Source: a virus. From it: a DNA stretch of 60,487 nt. The notes beneath the pieces are model-generated. The model saw only the letters and a program-made list of their open reading frames with translations, had not been told where the DNA came from and did not search any database. Both the position numbers and the translations under genes were made by a program. Each line of letters begins with the position of its first letter. The stretch's first letter is position 1. Below, piece after piece: positions 12,832-21,044 of this stretch. The stretch is from positions 87,199 through 147,685 of the IMG/VR virus record IMGVR_UViG_3300018481_000002. One strand, given 5' to 3'.

Positions 12832-14770
12832 CTACTACGACGACGATGACTTCGACCTCGACGGGGAGATCATCGATGTCGAGCCCGTTGACGAGTTCGA
12901 TGTGACCGAAGAGGGCTCCTTCACCGACGCCCACTACGGAGAGGTGTCCACAACCACCCGGCCCTCCATCCACTACATCAATGAATCTGGCATGCCCGAC
13001 GATGTGGTCTTCCGCCACCTCCGTAGCCGAGGATTCGAGAAGGCCGCGATCTCTCAGATCGAGAAGTGGTCCCAGTCGCTGAACTCCCCTCAGACCACAC
13101 AGACGCTGGACATGTTCAACCGGTCCCGCTGGCAGAACAACGACGTCCACGTACACGCCGTCATGAGCCGTGTCGCCTGGGCAGTCGAGAACGACGAGAC
13201 CCTCTCTACCCTCGCGGACGTGGTTGAGGGGCTCATGTGGCAGAAGTGCCGTTTCGAACTGATCGACTCTGACGAACAGGACATGTGGAACCAGTGGGCC
13301 GCTGACATCAACCTGGACAAGATGCTCCGGGAGATGGGCCGTGAAGAGTTCAAGCTGTCCCAGTTCTACGTCGGTCTCTGGTGGGGCACCCGCACGTACT
13401 CCGTCCAGGAAGAGCGCATCGATGACCGCATCGATGAATTCGAGCGGGAGCGCAAGAAGAAGGAGTACGAGGAGAAGGTCGAGGAACGCGAGGCGTTCAT
13501 CGCCGCCAACAAGGGCAATCCCGAGTTCGTCGCACCCCCCGAGCTGGCAGAACCGAACCTTGAGGGTCCTGGCCGTGGCAACCGCAAGCGGAAGAAGAAG
13601 TTCAAGGTCAAGGTCCCCACGGACTACACGATCTTCGACCCCACGAAGGTGCTCCCCGTTGGGACGCTCATGTTCGGACGGGAGCGGTTCGCGTACATCG
13701 CCACCCGTGGCGAAGATGAAGCGTTCGCGTCGGTCATGAACGGTGACACCGCAGACGACACCGTTCTACAGCTGATCGAGCGCAAGTACGAGCCGAACGA
13801 GATGGACAAGACGGCGTGTGCAGACCTCGGAGTCGACCACAACCGCCTGTGGCTGTTCCGCAAGGACGCCGTGTTCCGGCACTCCATGACCAGGGCCCAG
13901 TACGAGCGGTACTCCCCGGTCCGGTTGAAGACGATCCTGCCCCTCCTGGAGATGAAGCAGCACCTCAGGGCTTCCGACCGGGCTAGCCTGATCGGCAACA
14001 CGAACTTCATCGTGGTCATCACGAAGGGCTCCGACCGGCTCCCGGCGAAGCCCGCCGAGATCGCGAACCTCCAGGAACAAGCCAAGGTCATCGCCCGGCT
14101 GCCCGTCCTGATCGGTGACCACCGGTTGAAGGTGGAGATCGTGTCTCCGAGCACCGACAACACCCTGATCGATTCACGGCATCAGGTTTTGGACGCCCGT
14201 CTGGTTTTCGCGGCGCTCCGAACCTTCAGCCCGGTGACGCAGGGTGGCAACAGCTCCGGCGCAGGCGTGTCAGAGATGTCAAGGGTTGTGGCACAGGGCC
14301 TTGAGTCCAGACGCCACATGATCATGAGGTCCATCGAGAAGAACATCTTCAGGCAGGTCCTGGACCGCAACGAGGATGTTATCGACGAGTTCCCCAACTT
14401 GGCGTTCACGCCGAAGCGGATCACCTTGGAGTTCAACAACGACATCATGAACGGCATCCTCAAGCTGCGTGACCGTGGAGACATCTCCCGGGAGACAACG
14501 CTGGAGGAGCTTGACTTCGACCAGGACACCGAGGTGTTGCGTCGTGGTCGGGAGCGGGTGCTGTACGACCGGGTGTTCGAATCGACCACTCCGCACAGCT
14601 CCCCGACCTCCAACCCCTACGGCGCTCCTGGTCAGCTACCACCTGGCGGCAATCAGAACGTCCAAGGGAATGTGGGTCCCGCTGGTCAGCCACGCACCGA
14701 AGGTGGCCGTCCTCCAGGAGCCCAGGACAAGAAGCCGCGTGCAACCCCGACCCCAACGAGCCGAAAGTAA
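12824..14770 (+). CDS. portal protein
   Basis: A 648-residue protein in the expected place downstream of terL. A 50-residue acidic N-terminus (DYYDDDDFDLDGEIID) is followed by the portal-like body, including the conserved MSRVAWAVENDETLSTLADVV region, a charged insertion near residues 205-260, and a helical stem and crown (VVAQGLESRRHMIMRSIEKNIFRQVL). The C-terminal 60 residues are Pro/Gly/Asn-rich and disordered. The ring of twelve copies would form the DNA gate and the terminase dock. There is a copy of the dispersed dyad at 14192-14201. Assignment rests on position and overall pattern. Confidence 0.85.
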   Translation: MTDYYDDDDFDLDGEIIDVEPVDEFDVTEEGSFTDAHYGEVSTTTRPSIHYINESGMPDDVVFRHLRSRGFEKAAISQIEKWSQSLNSPQTTQTLDMFNRSRWQNNDVHVHAVMSRVAWAVENDETLSTLADVVEGLMWQKCRFELIDSDEQDMWNQWAADINLDKMLREMGREEFKLSQFYVGLWWGTRTYSVQEERIDDRIDEFERERKKKEYEEKVEEREAFIAANKGNPEFVAPPELAEPNLEGPGRGNRKRKKKFKVKVPTDYTIFDPTKVLPVGTLMFGRERFAYIATRGEDEAFASVMNGDTADDTVLQLIERKYEPNEMDKTACADLGVDHNRLWLFRKDAVFRHSMTRAQYERYSPVRLKTILPLLEMKQHLRASDRASLIGNTNFIVVITKGSDRLPAKPAEIANLQEQAKVIARLPVLIGDHRLKVEIVSPSTDNTLIDSRHQVLDARLVFAALRTFSPVTQGGNSSGAGVSEMSRVVAQGLESRRHMIMRSIEKNIFRQVLDRNEDVIDEFPNLAFTPKRITLEFNNDIMNGILKLRDRGDISRETTLEELDFDQDTEVLRRGRERVLYDRVFESTTPHSSPTSNPYGAPGQLPPGGNQNVQGNVGPAGQPRTEGGRPPGAQDKKPRATPTPTSRK

Positions 14771-14773
14771 GAC

Positions 14774-15034
14774 ATGAACCTCGCCGTAACTACCTCTCAA
14801 GCTGTTCTTGACACGTCGATGTTCCCCGACAAGGAGGACAGGTCGCAGACGCTGATCCTCCAGAACATCGGGGCAGGAATCGTCTACGTCGACTTCATCA
14901 CTGGCGTCACTACTGCGCGAGGGATCAAGTTGGCCGTGGACGCTGTTCTGTCCATCCCTGAGTGGACGACGGCCATGACGGTCTACGTCATCGGCAGCGC
15001 CTCCGCTGACCTCAGGTACACGTTGGCAGGCTGA
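14774..15034 (+). CDS. small beta-rich virion-type protein
   Basis: An 86-residue protein (MNLAVTTSQAVLDTSMFPDK...) with alternating hydrophobic residues, probably a small beta-sandwich (TLILQNIGAGIVYVDFITG). It lies 3 bases after the portal stop and 2 bases before the next gene. Similar small proteins near portals serve as capsid accessory or fibre bases. No firm family. Confidence 0.55.
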   Translation: MNLAVTTSQAVLDTSMFPDKEDRSQTLILQNIGAGIVYVDFITGVTTARGIKLAVDAVLSIPEWTTAMTVYVIGSASADLRYTLAG

Positions 15035-15036
15035 CC

Positions 15037-15780
15037 ATGCCGTACAAGGTGAAGGTGAAGGGCGACCAGTACTGCGTCGTGGTCTCCTCCGGCCCGAAGA
15101 AGGGTAAGGAGGTTGCCTGTCACGCCTCACGTGAGAAGGCCGTCGCCCAGGTCAGAGCCTTGTACGCCAACGACGCAGCTGAGTGGGCCCAGCTGCGTGA
15201 TGTCGCTCGGAAGTTCAGCGGAGAGCAGCGCAAGAAGGCGGCGGCTAAGGGTCAGGCCCAGAAGGATGGTTCGTACCCGATCAAGAACGCCCAAGATCTG
15301 AAGAACGCCATCCAGGCGTACGGCAGGTCCAAGAACAAGGCGGCCACCAAGGCGCACATCATCCGCCGAGCCAGGGCGCTCGGTCTGACGAAACTACTTC
15401 CGGAGGACTGGGTGAAGGACAAGGCTGAGTGGCTGCTTGAGTGCCCGGATTGCGCCAGGAGTTTCCTGGATGAGGCGTCTCTCCACGATCACTCCGAGGC
15501 AGTGCACACGTTCGAAGACATCCGGCGACTCGTCAACGAGGCTGTCCGTGAGAAGTACGGCAAGGCTGGGTCTTTCCAGGCCAGCCCTCCCATCCCCTCA
15601 ACCTGGGTGTGGGTAGACGACCTCGCTGAGGACTGGGTTGTGTACATGGTCGAGGAGGGTGTCGACTCGACGCTCTACAAGGCCTCGTACGCGATCACTG
15701 ACAACAAGGTCACCTTGGGGGAGCCCGCAGAGGTTCGTCGGCGCACCGTCTACGACTCTGTGAACTCCAGTGGCGGATGA
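15037..15780 (+). CDS. head-region protein with a C2H2 zinc finger
   Basis: A 247-residue protein with three parts. Residues 1-45 are a short basic beta domain (MPYKVKVKGDQYCVVVSSG). Residues about 78-125 hold a helical module, GSYPIKNAQDLKNAIQAYG ... IRRARALGLTKLLPEDW, found in many phage head-associated proteins. Then comes an exact C2H2 finger, CPDC-x12-H-x4-H, near residues 136-157, followed by a mixed C-terminal domain. C2H2 fingers are uncommon in bacterial viruses. It may bind DNA or another virion protein. Its 3' end overlaps the next gene by 11 bases. Confidence 0.6.
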   Translation: MPYKVKVKGDQYCVVVSSGPKKGKEVACHASREKAVAQVRALYANDAAEWAQLRDVARKFSGEQRKKAAAKGQAQKDGSYPIKNAQDLKNAIQAYGRSKNKAATKAHIIRRARALGLTKLLPEDWVKDKAEWLLECPDCARSFLDEASLHDHSEAVHTFEDIRRLVNEAVREKYGKAGSFQASPPIPSTWVWVDDLAEDWVVYMVEEGVDSTLYKASYAITDNKVTLGEPAEVRRRTVYDSVNSSGG

Positions 15781-16048
15781 AGAACGTGAACTGGACCCTT
15801 TCGAAGAGTTTGAAGAAGCCGTCGAACGTTTGTTTCGTAGGCTCGGCGAAGAAGGCCTCCTCTTCGACTGGGTTCTGGTGTCTCACCGACTCACGCCTGA
15901 ATCAGACGGGAGCGACACCCACATGACCGGGTACGTCGCCTCCCTCAGGCAACCGAACTACCGAACCCAGGGCCTACTGAAGTACGCCTTGACCATTGTC
16001 GATGAAGAAGTCAGAAGGGAGGTCCCCGATGGAGACGATGATCTTTGA
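15770..16048 (+). CDS. acidic hypothetical protein
   Basis: A 92-residue acidic protein starting with GTG at 15770 (MADEERELDPFEEFEEAVER...). It is probably alpha/beta. It overlaps the genes on both sides, by 11 and 20 bases. Function unknown; position suggests a head-assembly accessory. Confidence 0.55.
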   Translation: MADEERELDPFEEFEEAVERLFRRLGEEGLLFDWVLVSHRLTPESDGSDTHMTGYVASLRQPNYRTQGLLKYALTIVDEEVRREVPDGDDDL

Positions 16049-16829
16049 CAAGGGCCACTCCACGTACCTGGTGAACACTGCCCACCTGGTCAGGAAGGGC
16101 GACGAACTGGCCGACCTGGCAGCTGACACGACCGCGTCCTGGCAGATCGAGAAGTCGAACCCGTTCATCCAGTGGATCGCTGGGGACTTCGTGGAGTCGG
16201 ACAAGCCGAACTCGAACACTCAGTACTGGACATCCGGTGACCTGGCGATGTCTGAGTACACGATCCAGTACGCGCCACTGAACATGGTCCACAAGTTTCG
16301 GACACCCATCGGTTTCTTCGCGGCCACCAAGACGGTGAAGCTGGAGAAGGACGAGGCCGCCGAAGCTGTGCCGATGAAGATCCAGGCGCTCTCCGGCTTG
16401 TGGACCCACATCTTCCCGTTCGAGTCCGCCCAGGTGGAGGCCGCCGACGATGCTGGGCTGCTGTTCTACTCGATGGAGTGCCGTGGCACCCACCTGAAGT
16501 GCGGCTCTGACGAGGCCCTGGGCCTTGAGGGCTGCGGAGGAGAGTTCGACTACATGAATGTCGACTCCCACTGTGAGCACCTCCAGGAGCGTTCCTCGGT
16601 GCGGCACATCGTGAACCCCACCTTCCGTGGTGGGGCTTTGATCGTTCCCCCGGTGAAGCCGGGGTGGAAGAACTCGTCCGCCAGCATCCTCACTGACTCG
16701 GTGATGCTTGAGGCTGCGGCGTTCGCGGAAGAGAATGAAGCCCAGTTCAACAGTCTGGGTACAGAGATCAGTGCCACCGCTTGGGAGCACCTGATGGCTC
16801 AGGTCGTGGCGTCTGGAAAGGGAAACTGA
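16029..16829 (+). CDS. putative capsid maturation protease
   Basis: A 266-residue protein lying between portal and scaffold, where tailed phages encode the prohead protease. Near the N-terminus FIQWIAGDFVESDKPNSN, then APLNMVHKFRTPIGFF, match the pattern G-fV-ad-pN-N-q ... PLN-mH of phage head maturation proteases, with H as a catalytic candidate. A Cys/His-rich insertion follows (CRGTHLKCGSDE ... CGGEFDY ... HCEH), perhaps a zinc site. ATG at 16029 was chosen for GGGAGG upstream; ATG at 15996 extends into the preceding gene. Confidence is moderate because the Ser nucleophile was not identified. Confidence 0.55.
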   Translation: METMIFDKGHSTYLVNTAHLVRKGDELADLAADTTASWQIEKSNPFIQWIAGDFVESDKPNSNTQYWTSGDLAMSEYTIQYAPLNMVHKFRTPIGFFAATKTVKLEKDEAAEAVPMKIQALSGLWTHIFPFESAQVEAADDAGLLFYSMECRGTHLKCGSDEALGLEGCGGEFDYMNVDSHCEHLQERSSVRHIVNPTFRGGALIVPPVKPGWKNSSASILTDSVMLEAAAFAEENEAQFNSLGTEISATAWEHLMAQVVASGKGN

Positions 16830-16987
16830 TGAGTGAGACAACCGGCAATGTGGATCTGGCCAACGAACCCGTTGATGTGGACTCTTCTGAGTTCATGGAC
16901 ACGGGTGTTCTTCACGAGAAGCGAGCAGTGGTCAAGGGAGTGCACGTCGTCAAGATCGAGACGGAAGATGGACGAGCAAACTCCTGA
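16829..16987 (+). CDS. 52-residue hypothetical protein
   Basis: The ATG overlaps the protease stop (TGATG). The product, MSETTGNVDLANEPVDVDSS..., is acidic at first and ends in a short beta-like run (VVKGVHVVKIETEDG). No family recognised; likely co-translated with the protease. Confidence 0.5.
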   Translation: MSETTGNVDLANEPVDVDSSEFMDTGVLHEKRAVVKGVHVVKIETEDGRANS

Positions 16988-17126
16988 GGCTGTTGAGTCG
17001 ACCGCTGAACTTTGGTGGCACCTTTTTGACCACCACAGTCTTGACGCACGTCAGATTCATGGGAACCCTCAAACCATGCACGCGTCCCTACATAACCTCC
17101 CTGGTGCGAGCGACCACTCCCACTGA
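16968..17126 (+). CDS. 52-residue histidine-rich protein
   Basis: Begins inside the end of the preceding gene (MDEQTPEAVESTAELWWHLF...) and carries eight His residues, several in pairs (FDHHS, SDHSH), which suggests metal binding. GACGGAAG is a weak ribosome site. It is a plausible but short gene. Confidence 0.4.
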   Translation: MDEQTPEAVESTAELWWHLFDHHSLDARQIHGNPQTMHASLHNLPGASDHSH

Positions 17127-17277
17127 CACCCAGATCGGGTGACTGGGACCCCTGAACGGCTCCAGCCCCCCTTTGGTAGTCGTTGCCCATCACCCGGTCT
17201 GGGCCCTTCCTTGACCTCCGGAACTCTCGACGCCCGTCGAAATTTAATCCCACTAGAGGCACGTCGATGCCCTTCAC
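17127..17277 (+). promoter_or_regulatory. intergenic leader of the scaffold operon with dyad-motif copy
   Basis: This 150-bp gap contains TCGACGCCCGTCGAAA (17228-17242 region), a palindromic copy of the dispersed motif, immediately followed by TTTAAT, a possible -10 element, and ends at the scaffold GTG. The combination looks like a regulated late promoter, though no good -35 hexamer is present. Confidence 0.4.
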
Positions 17278-18051
17278 GTGGAGACGGCGCAGGCGGTGAA
17301 GCTGCACGACGACCTTTTGGCGGGCATGCCAGACGGCGCACGGCATGACACCGACATCTGTCCCTTCTGTGTGGATAACGCACAGACCACGACGTCCCGG
17401 ATCCCTCCCGGCGATGCCGGTCCGGACGTGTCCGAGAACAAGTCAACGAGCACGGAGGGAGGGACGAACCCGACCATGAGCGACATTTCTCAGGAGGCGC
17501 ACGAAGCGCTTCTGCAGAAGGCTGTGGCGGACGCGGTCAAGGCGACCGAGTCTGCTCTTGCTTCGAAGACCGACGAGTTGGCTGCTGCCAAGTCGAAGGT
17601 TGAGGAGCTGGAGACCGAGAAGTCGACGCTTAACGCTGAGACTGACCGGCTCAACAAGGAGCTCGACACCGCCCAGGTCAAGCTGACGTCTGCCACGGAG
17701 GAGGTCGAGACCTTGAAGAAGGAGAAGACCGAGACCGAGGAGAAGGCCAAGCTTGCCGAGGTTGCTTCCAAGCGGAGCGACCAGGTGAAGAACCTGAAGC
17801 TGTTCCCCGACGAGTACGTCACCGAGAAGGCCTCCAAGTGGGCCGGTCTTACCGACGAGGCGTGGGGCGAGCAGCTGGAGGAGTGGAAGGCAATCAGGCC
17901 TGCTGCTCCCGAGGGCGACGAGACGAAGACGGACGCCGCTTCGGCCATGTCTGGCACCTCCGAGAACCTCACCAAGGAGGAGAAGCAGGATGCTGCTTCC
18001 CAGACCAAGGTCGGTTCGGCGCGGCGCGCTGCACTGAGCCTGGCGAACTGA
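17278..18051 (+). CDS. putative scaffold protein
   Basis: A 257-residue protein. The first 65 residues include a Cys pair (CPFC) and a Pro/Gly/Ser-rich stretch. Residues about 75-175 are a long, strongly charged coiled coil (KVEELETEKSTLNAETDRLN), followed by a compact segment with LFPDEYVTEKASKW and an acidic-to-basic tail. A coiled-coil protein directly before the decoration and capsid genes is the usual place and shape of a scaffold. GTG at 17278 is the only start downstream of an in-frame stop at 17254, apart from the internal ATG at 17476, and its ribosome site is poor. Confidence 0.65.
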   Translation: METAQAVKLHDDLLAGMPDGARHDTDICPFCVDNAQTTTSRIPPGDAGPDVSENKSTSTEGGTNPTMSDISQEAHEALLQKAVADAVKATESALASKTDELAAAKSKVEELETEKSTLNAETDRLNKELDTAQVKLTSATEEVETLKKEKTETEEKAKLAEVASKRSDQVKNLKLFPDEYVTEKASKWAGLTDEAWGEQLEEWKAIRPAAPEGDETKTDAASAMSGTSENLTKEEKQDAASQTKVGSARRAALSLAN

Positions 18052-18066
18052 GAGGAGGTGTAGCAA

Positions 18067-18606
18067 ATGTCCTATGGACGTAACTTCGGTATGCGGAGCT
18101 TCGAGAACGTCGTTCGCGATGCTCGTTCCCGAGTTCCGGCCACCGGCACCCCGTTCATCATCGGGGCTCCGGTCATGCTTGACGCCGCCAACCCAGGTCG
18201 CCTGAAGGCGGCCACGGAGGCCGCAGCCCCTAACCAGGGCTGTGGAATCGTGGTGTTCGAGCACATCCAGAACAAGTCGGACGCTCTGGTGACGAACCAC
18301 GACGACCCCTATGACAAGGTGCCTCTGGGTGTTTACGCCCAGATGATGCACGGCAAGGGGGCCAAGGTGTGGTTCAAGAACACCGCTTCGGTGACGCTGT
18401 ATGACGGTCGAGTTCGGGCCGCTTTCAGCTTCATCGTGGACACCATCGCTACCACCATGATCGGTAAGGGCCTGGTCCCTGATGGTGCTGGCAAGTGGCG
18501 TCTGACGGATGACAGTGCAACCGCTGACGTTGGAGGTGTTCGATGGCTGACTGTCGAACAGGCCAACCCGACTACGGGCCTCGTTGAAGCCCGCTTTGAG
18601 TTCTGA
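18067..18606 (+). CDS. capsid decoration or stabilisation protein
   Basis: A 179-residue protein behind a near-perfect ribosome site (GAGAGGAGGTG). It is beta-rich (IIGAPVMLDAANPGRLKAAT, GIVVFEHI, VPLGVYAQMMHGKGAKVWF). Such proteins immediately before the major capsid gene usually decorate the capsid surface. No residue-level signature is available, so the call depends on position, size and expression signal. Confidence 0.6.
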   Translation: MSYGRNFGMRSFENVVRDARSRVPATGTPFIIGAPVMLDAANPGRLKAATEAAAPNQGCGIVVFEHIQNKSDALVTNHDDPYDKVPLGVYAQMMHGKGAKVWFKNTASVTLYDGRVRAAFSFIVDTIATTMIGKGLVPDGAGKWRLTDDSATADVGGVRWLTVEQANPTTGLVEARFEF

Positions 18607-18617
18607 GAGGAGGAGTC

Positions 18618-19544
18618 ATGAGTACTGATGTGAAGAAGATGGTTGACTCCTTCGGACGGACCAAGGAGGAGAACAAGGACCGCCTCGCGATCATGGAGGC
18701 GGCCAACGAGGAGGCTCGGGAGCACTGGGATGACCCCCAGTACCGCGCCGAGTTCGCTGCGGACCTGACGGAGTCGATCCTTGAGGGGTTCGACTACGAG
18801 ACGCTTGTCGATCAGTGGATCGAGACTGAGCGCACCGACTTCAACGGACGAATCTTCATCCGTGAGGCTGGCGGTCTCAAGGCGTTCTTCATGGCCCGTG
18901 GTGGCTACATCGAGGCGTCCGAGCTGACTGCTGAGCTGTCCGAGGTTCCTCGCGACATGCTCGGTGTTCACGTGTGGGAGTTCGAGGACAAGTTCCTCAC
19001 GAACTTCGCCGAGTCTGCTCAGACTCTTCGTGATCTCTCGATTCGCCGGATGGACGCGGAAGTTAACCGCCGCATCCACACGGTCTTGAAGGAGGCCCTC
19101 GCGGCTTCCTACACGACCACGGCTGCTGGTATCTCGCAGGCTGCGGTTGACGCCGCCATCGCGCGCGTCCAGGACGAGTCGGAGTCTGGCGAGGTGGTCA
19201 TCGTTGGCCGCCCGACCGTTGTGAACAAGCTGGCTGGCTTCACTGGTTTCGGCAACGAGACTCTTGAGGAGATCCGGCGCAAGGGCATGTTCGGCGTCTA
19301 CCACGGCGCTTCGATCATCACCCTGAAGAACTTCAAGGACGAGGATGGAGTCGCTTACATCCCGAACAACGAGCTGTGGATCATGGCTCGCGACACGGGC
19401 AAGTTCGCGTTCTTCGGCGGCCTGAAGAGCAAGGAATTCATGGAGCTTGACAACTGGTACTGGCACTACCTCGCGCGGCGGGACACCGGCATCATGGTGC
19501 ACCACCCCGAGCGTGCCCACCTGCTGATCGACTCCAGCATCTGA
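18618..19544 (+). CDS. major capsid protein
   Basis: A 308-residue protein behind GAGAGGAGGAG, the strongest ribosome site type in the window, and followed by a strong terminator. Its position after scaffold and decoration genes, its size, and a typical capsid-like middle (IFIREAGGLKAFFMARGGYIE, and VVIVGRPTVVNKLAGF late in the chain) support this. HK97-type fold is inferred. There is no long N-terminal delta domain, consistent with a separate scaffold. Confidence 0.8.
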   Translation: MSTDVKKMVDSFGRTKEENKDRLAIMEAANEEAREHWDDPQYRAEFAADLTESILEGFDYETLVDQWIETERTDFNGRIFIREAGGLKAFFMARGGYIEASELTAELSEVPRDMLGVHVWEFEDKFLTNFAESAQTLRDLSIRRMDAEVNRRIHTVLKEALAASYTTTAAGISQAAVDAAIARVQDESESGEVVIVGRPTVVNKLAGFTGFGNETLEEIRRKGMFGVYHGASIITLKNFKDEDGVAYIPNNELWIMARDTGKFAFFGGLKSKEFMELDNWYWHYLARRDTGIMVHHPERAHLLIDSSI

Positions 19545-19565
19545 GGCTAATCCCCTCGGCATGAG

Positions 19566-19602
19566 AAAGGCCCCCGGTCCTCACGGATCGGGGGCCTTTT
19601 CC
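19566..19602. terminator. terminator between the capsid gene and the leftward array RNA
   Basis: AAAGGCCCCCG (19566-19576) pairs with CGGGGGCCTTT (19589-19599) and T residues follow. On the minus strand the end also has a CTTTCTC run. It can end both the capsid operon and the leftward transcript from the array promoter. Confidence 0.9.
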
Positions 19603-19646
19603 TTGCGCTACCGTTCGCACGCCTCTTGGGCTACCGAACGCACACC

Positions 19647-19727
19647 TTGCCCTACCTAGCCAGGCCGAACCCGGCCCTGCCTAGCACTGCCTTGCCCAAC
19701 CTAGCCATTGCCTAGCCTGGACTTGCC
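19647..19727 (-). repeat. GGCNN pentamer array, leftward arm
   Basis: Read on the minus strand, this is a run of 16 units in 5-nt phase, mostly GGC plus two variable bases, with a single 1-nt insertion (19707). About two thirds of the units keep GGC exactly. It begins 3 nt after the predicted start of the leftward promoter and ends before a terminator. No reading frame crosses it. Confidence 0.75.
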
Positions 19728-19736
19728 GAGACCGAC

Positions 19737-19780
19737 AGAGTATCGAACACTTGAACGAAGGCCAAGTGTCGGGGTACTGT
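19737..19780. promoter_or_regulatory. divergent promoters sharing a TCGAAC-type operator
   Basis: Rightward: TTGAAC (19751-19756), 18-nt spacer, TACTGT (19775-19780). Leftward: TTGGCC (19765-19760), 17-nt spacer, TACTCT (19742-19737). TCGAACACTTGAACGA (19743-19758) fills the leftward spacer and overlaps the rightward -35, so one protein could control both. Predicted starts are near 19787 and 19730; the GGCNN arrays begin at 19791 and 19727. Confidence 0.65.
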
Positions 19781-19790
19781 TCCTTCGCTT

Positions 19791-19905
19791 GGCGTAGCTA
19801 GGCGGGGCTTGGCAGGGCCTGGCACCGCATGGCTTGGCAGAACAAGGCTCGGCCTGGAGGGGCTCGGCTAGGCCCGGCAGGGTGGGGCAAGGCTAGGCAG
19901 GGTAT
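19791..19905 (+). repeat. GGCNN pentamer array, rightward arm
   Basis: Twenty-three consecutive pentamers without a single phase break; 17 are exact GGCNN and the others are one or two bases off. It starts about 4 nt after the predicted transcription start and runs to GGTAT-AAC, 15 bases before the initiator tRNA. Any four successive units fit G2-N3-G2-N3-G2-N3-G2, a two-tetrad quadruplex pattern. It is not a CRISPR array: there are no separate spacers of constant length. Confidence 0.85.
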
Positions 19906-19919
19906 AACTAGATCAGCGA

Positions 19920-19996
<77 letters not shown>

Positions 19997-20002
19997 AGAC
20001 GA

Positions 20003-20047
20003 GGCGAGGCCGGGCAGGGCCTGGCACCGTGGGGCACGGCAAGGCAG
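20003..20047 (+). repeat. GGCNN pentamer array, 3' of tRNA-fMet
   Basis: Nine consecutive in-phase pentamers, eight of them exact GGCNN, beginning 7 bases after the tRNA CCA and in the same orientation as the array before the tRNA. It ends at a GGGG-TT-CCCC palindrome. Confidence 0.75.
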
Positions 20048-20107
20048 GGGTTCCCCACCCGCCCTAACAGACGACGCTCCTATCTCGACTACCTAGTAGG
20101 AGGCGAC

Positions 20108-20314
20108 ATGAGGGGACTCTTCCCTGAGAAGGACCTGCCCAGAGCGTTGGGTGTGAAGGTCTTCGGTGAGCCCAAGGCGCAGGCTCAGATCAACAGCCCG
20201 GACAAGGCGGGTCCGACCATCGCCAGGGACAAGACGTGCTGGTGTGGCCGTCCGTATCCGCATGACTGGCTGGGCCAGGAGGACGGTGCCGCGCATCCGA
20301 GGTACCCGGACTGA
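20108..20314 (+). CDS. small protein following tRNA-fMet
   Basis: A 68-residue basic protein (MRGLFPEKDLPRALGVKVFG...) with a GTAGGAGG ribosome site. A central CWCG and later Pro/His/Trp residues (RPYPHDWLG) form a compact conserved-looking patch. It is the first coding gene of the transcript that begins with the array and the tRNA. Function unknown. Confidence 0.65.
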   Translation: MRGLFPEKDLPRALGVKVFGEPKAQAQINSPDKAGPTIARDKTCWCGRPYPHDWLGQEDGAAHPRYPD

Positions 20315-20320
20315 TTTCCC

Positions 20321-20358
20321 TCGAACACTTGCACGAGGTGGTTTGTAGCGTCTACAGT
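20321..20358 (+). promoter_or_regulatory. second TCGAAC-box promoter
   Basis: TCGAACACTTGCACGA (20321-20336) is 15/16 identical to the box at 19743. TTGCAC (20329-20334), an 18-nt spacer and TACAGT (20353-20358) reproduce the geometry of the rightward promoter at 19751-19780. Predicted start is near 20365 and the GGCNN array starts at 20370. Confidence 0.65.
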
Positions 20359-20369
20359 GCACACACCAT

Positions 20370-20431
20370 GGCATGGCAGAGGCTCGGCTAAGCGCGGCAC
20401 TGCACGGCCAGGCAGAGGCACGGCAAGGCAA
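20370..20431 (+). repeat. GGCNN pentamer array in a gene leader
   Basis: Twelve pentamers with two single-A insertions (20380 and 20416); ten are exact GGCNN. It occupies most of the predicted 5' untranslated region of the RAMP-motif gene, about 30 nt before its TTG start. Confidence 0.75.
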
Positions 20432-20462
20432 CAACCACACATGAAGCCATTGGAGGCTCAAC

Positions 20463-20465
20463 TTG
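20463..20465 (+). promoter_or_regulatory. TTG start with strong ribosome site
   Basis: GGAGG at 20452-20456 lies 6 bases before the TTG at 20463. No ATG or GTG is equally well placed in this frame, so TTG is taken as the start. Confidence 0.6.
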
Positions 20466-21044
20466 AAGGTAACCATCGAGATTGACGGCACCCAGCCGCT
20501 TCTCATGCACGCAGACACCCTCGCGGACCCGCTGGACCCGCTGACCAAGGAGTTCAAGCGACTCTCCGGGAAGCGGTCCAAGACCGACGAGGACCACGAG
20601 GCCATGGCGGAGAAGGAGTTCCTCGCCAGCCTCTACCTCGATGACGGCGGCGAGATCTGCATCCCCGCAGCCAACATCAAGAAGTGCCTCATCGAGGGAG
20701 GCCGCATCACCAAGTCCGGGGCCAAGATCGAACGTGGCCTCACGCTCCTGGGCATCGACTTCGTCCTGAAGCACACCGGTCCGGCACTCCCGGCTGACCT
20801 GTACCAGGACCCGAAGTTCGTGGACAGGCGTTCCGTGAAGGTCGGCACCGCCCGCACCATGCGTGTCCGTCCCCGCTTCAACGACTGGTCCCTGCGAGTG
20901 GAGTGCGACATCGACCCCGCCGTGTGTTCCATCGATGACCTGAAGGACATCGCGACCAACGCCGGTTCCCTGGTGGGTCTCGGTGACCACCGCAAGATCG
21001 GCGGATACGGACGTTTCGTGGCGAAGGTGAGGAAGAACCCGTGA
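20463..21044 (+). CDS. protein with C-terminal RAMP-like glycine-rich motif
   Basis: A 193-residue protein starting MKVTIEIDGTQPLLMHADTL. Its C-terminus, SLVGLGDHRKIGGYGRF, is a glycine-rich loop between strands like that of RAMP RNA-binding proteins (Cas5/6/7 superfamily). I also recall it in a broad family of phage proteins of unknown role. The body includes CIPAANIKKCLIEGGRITK and a likely ferredoxin-like beta/alpha pattern (RVRPRFNDWSLRVECDID). It is the only gene with a GGCNN array in its leader. It is coupled by overlap to the next gene. RNA binding is inferred, not shown. Confidence 0.55.
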   Translation: MKVTIEIDGTQPLLMHADTLADPLDPLTKEFKRLSGKRSKTDEDHEAMAEKEFLASLYLDDGGEICIPAANIKKCLIEGGRITKSGAKIERGLTLLGIDFVLKHTGPALPADLYQDPKFVDRRSVKVGTARTMRVRPRFNDWSLRVECDIDPAVCSIDDLKDIATNAGSLVGLGDHRKIGGYGRFVAKVRKNP

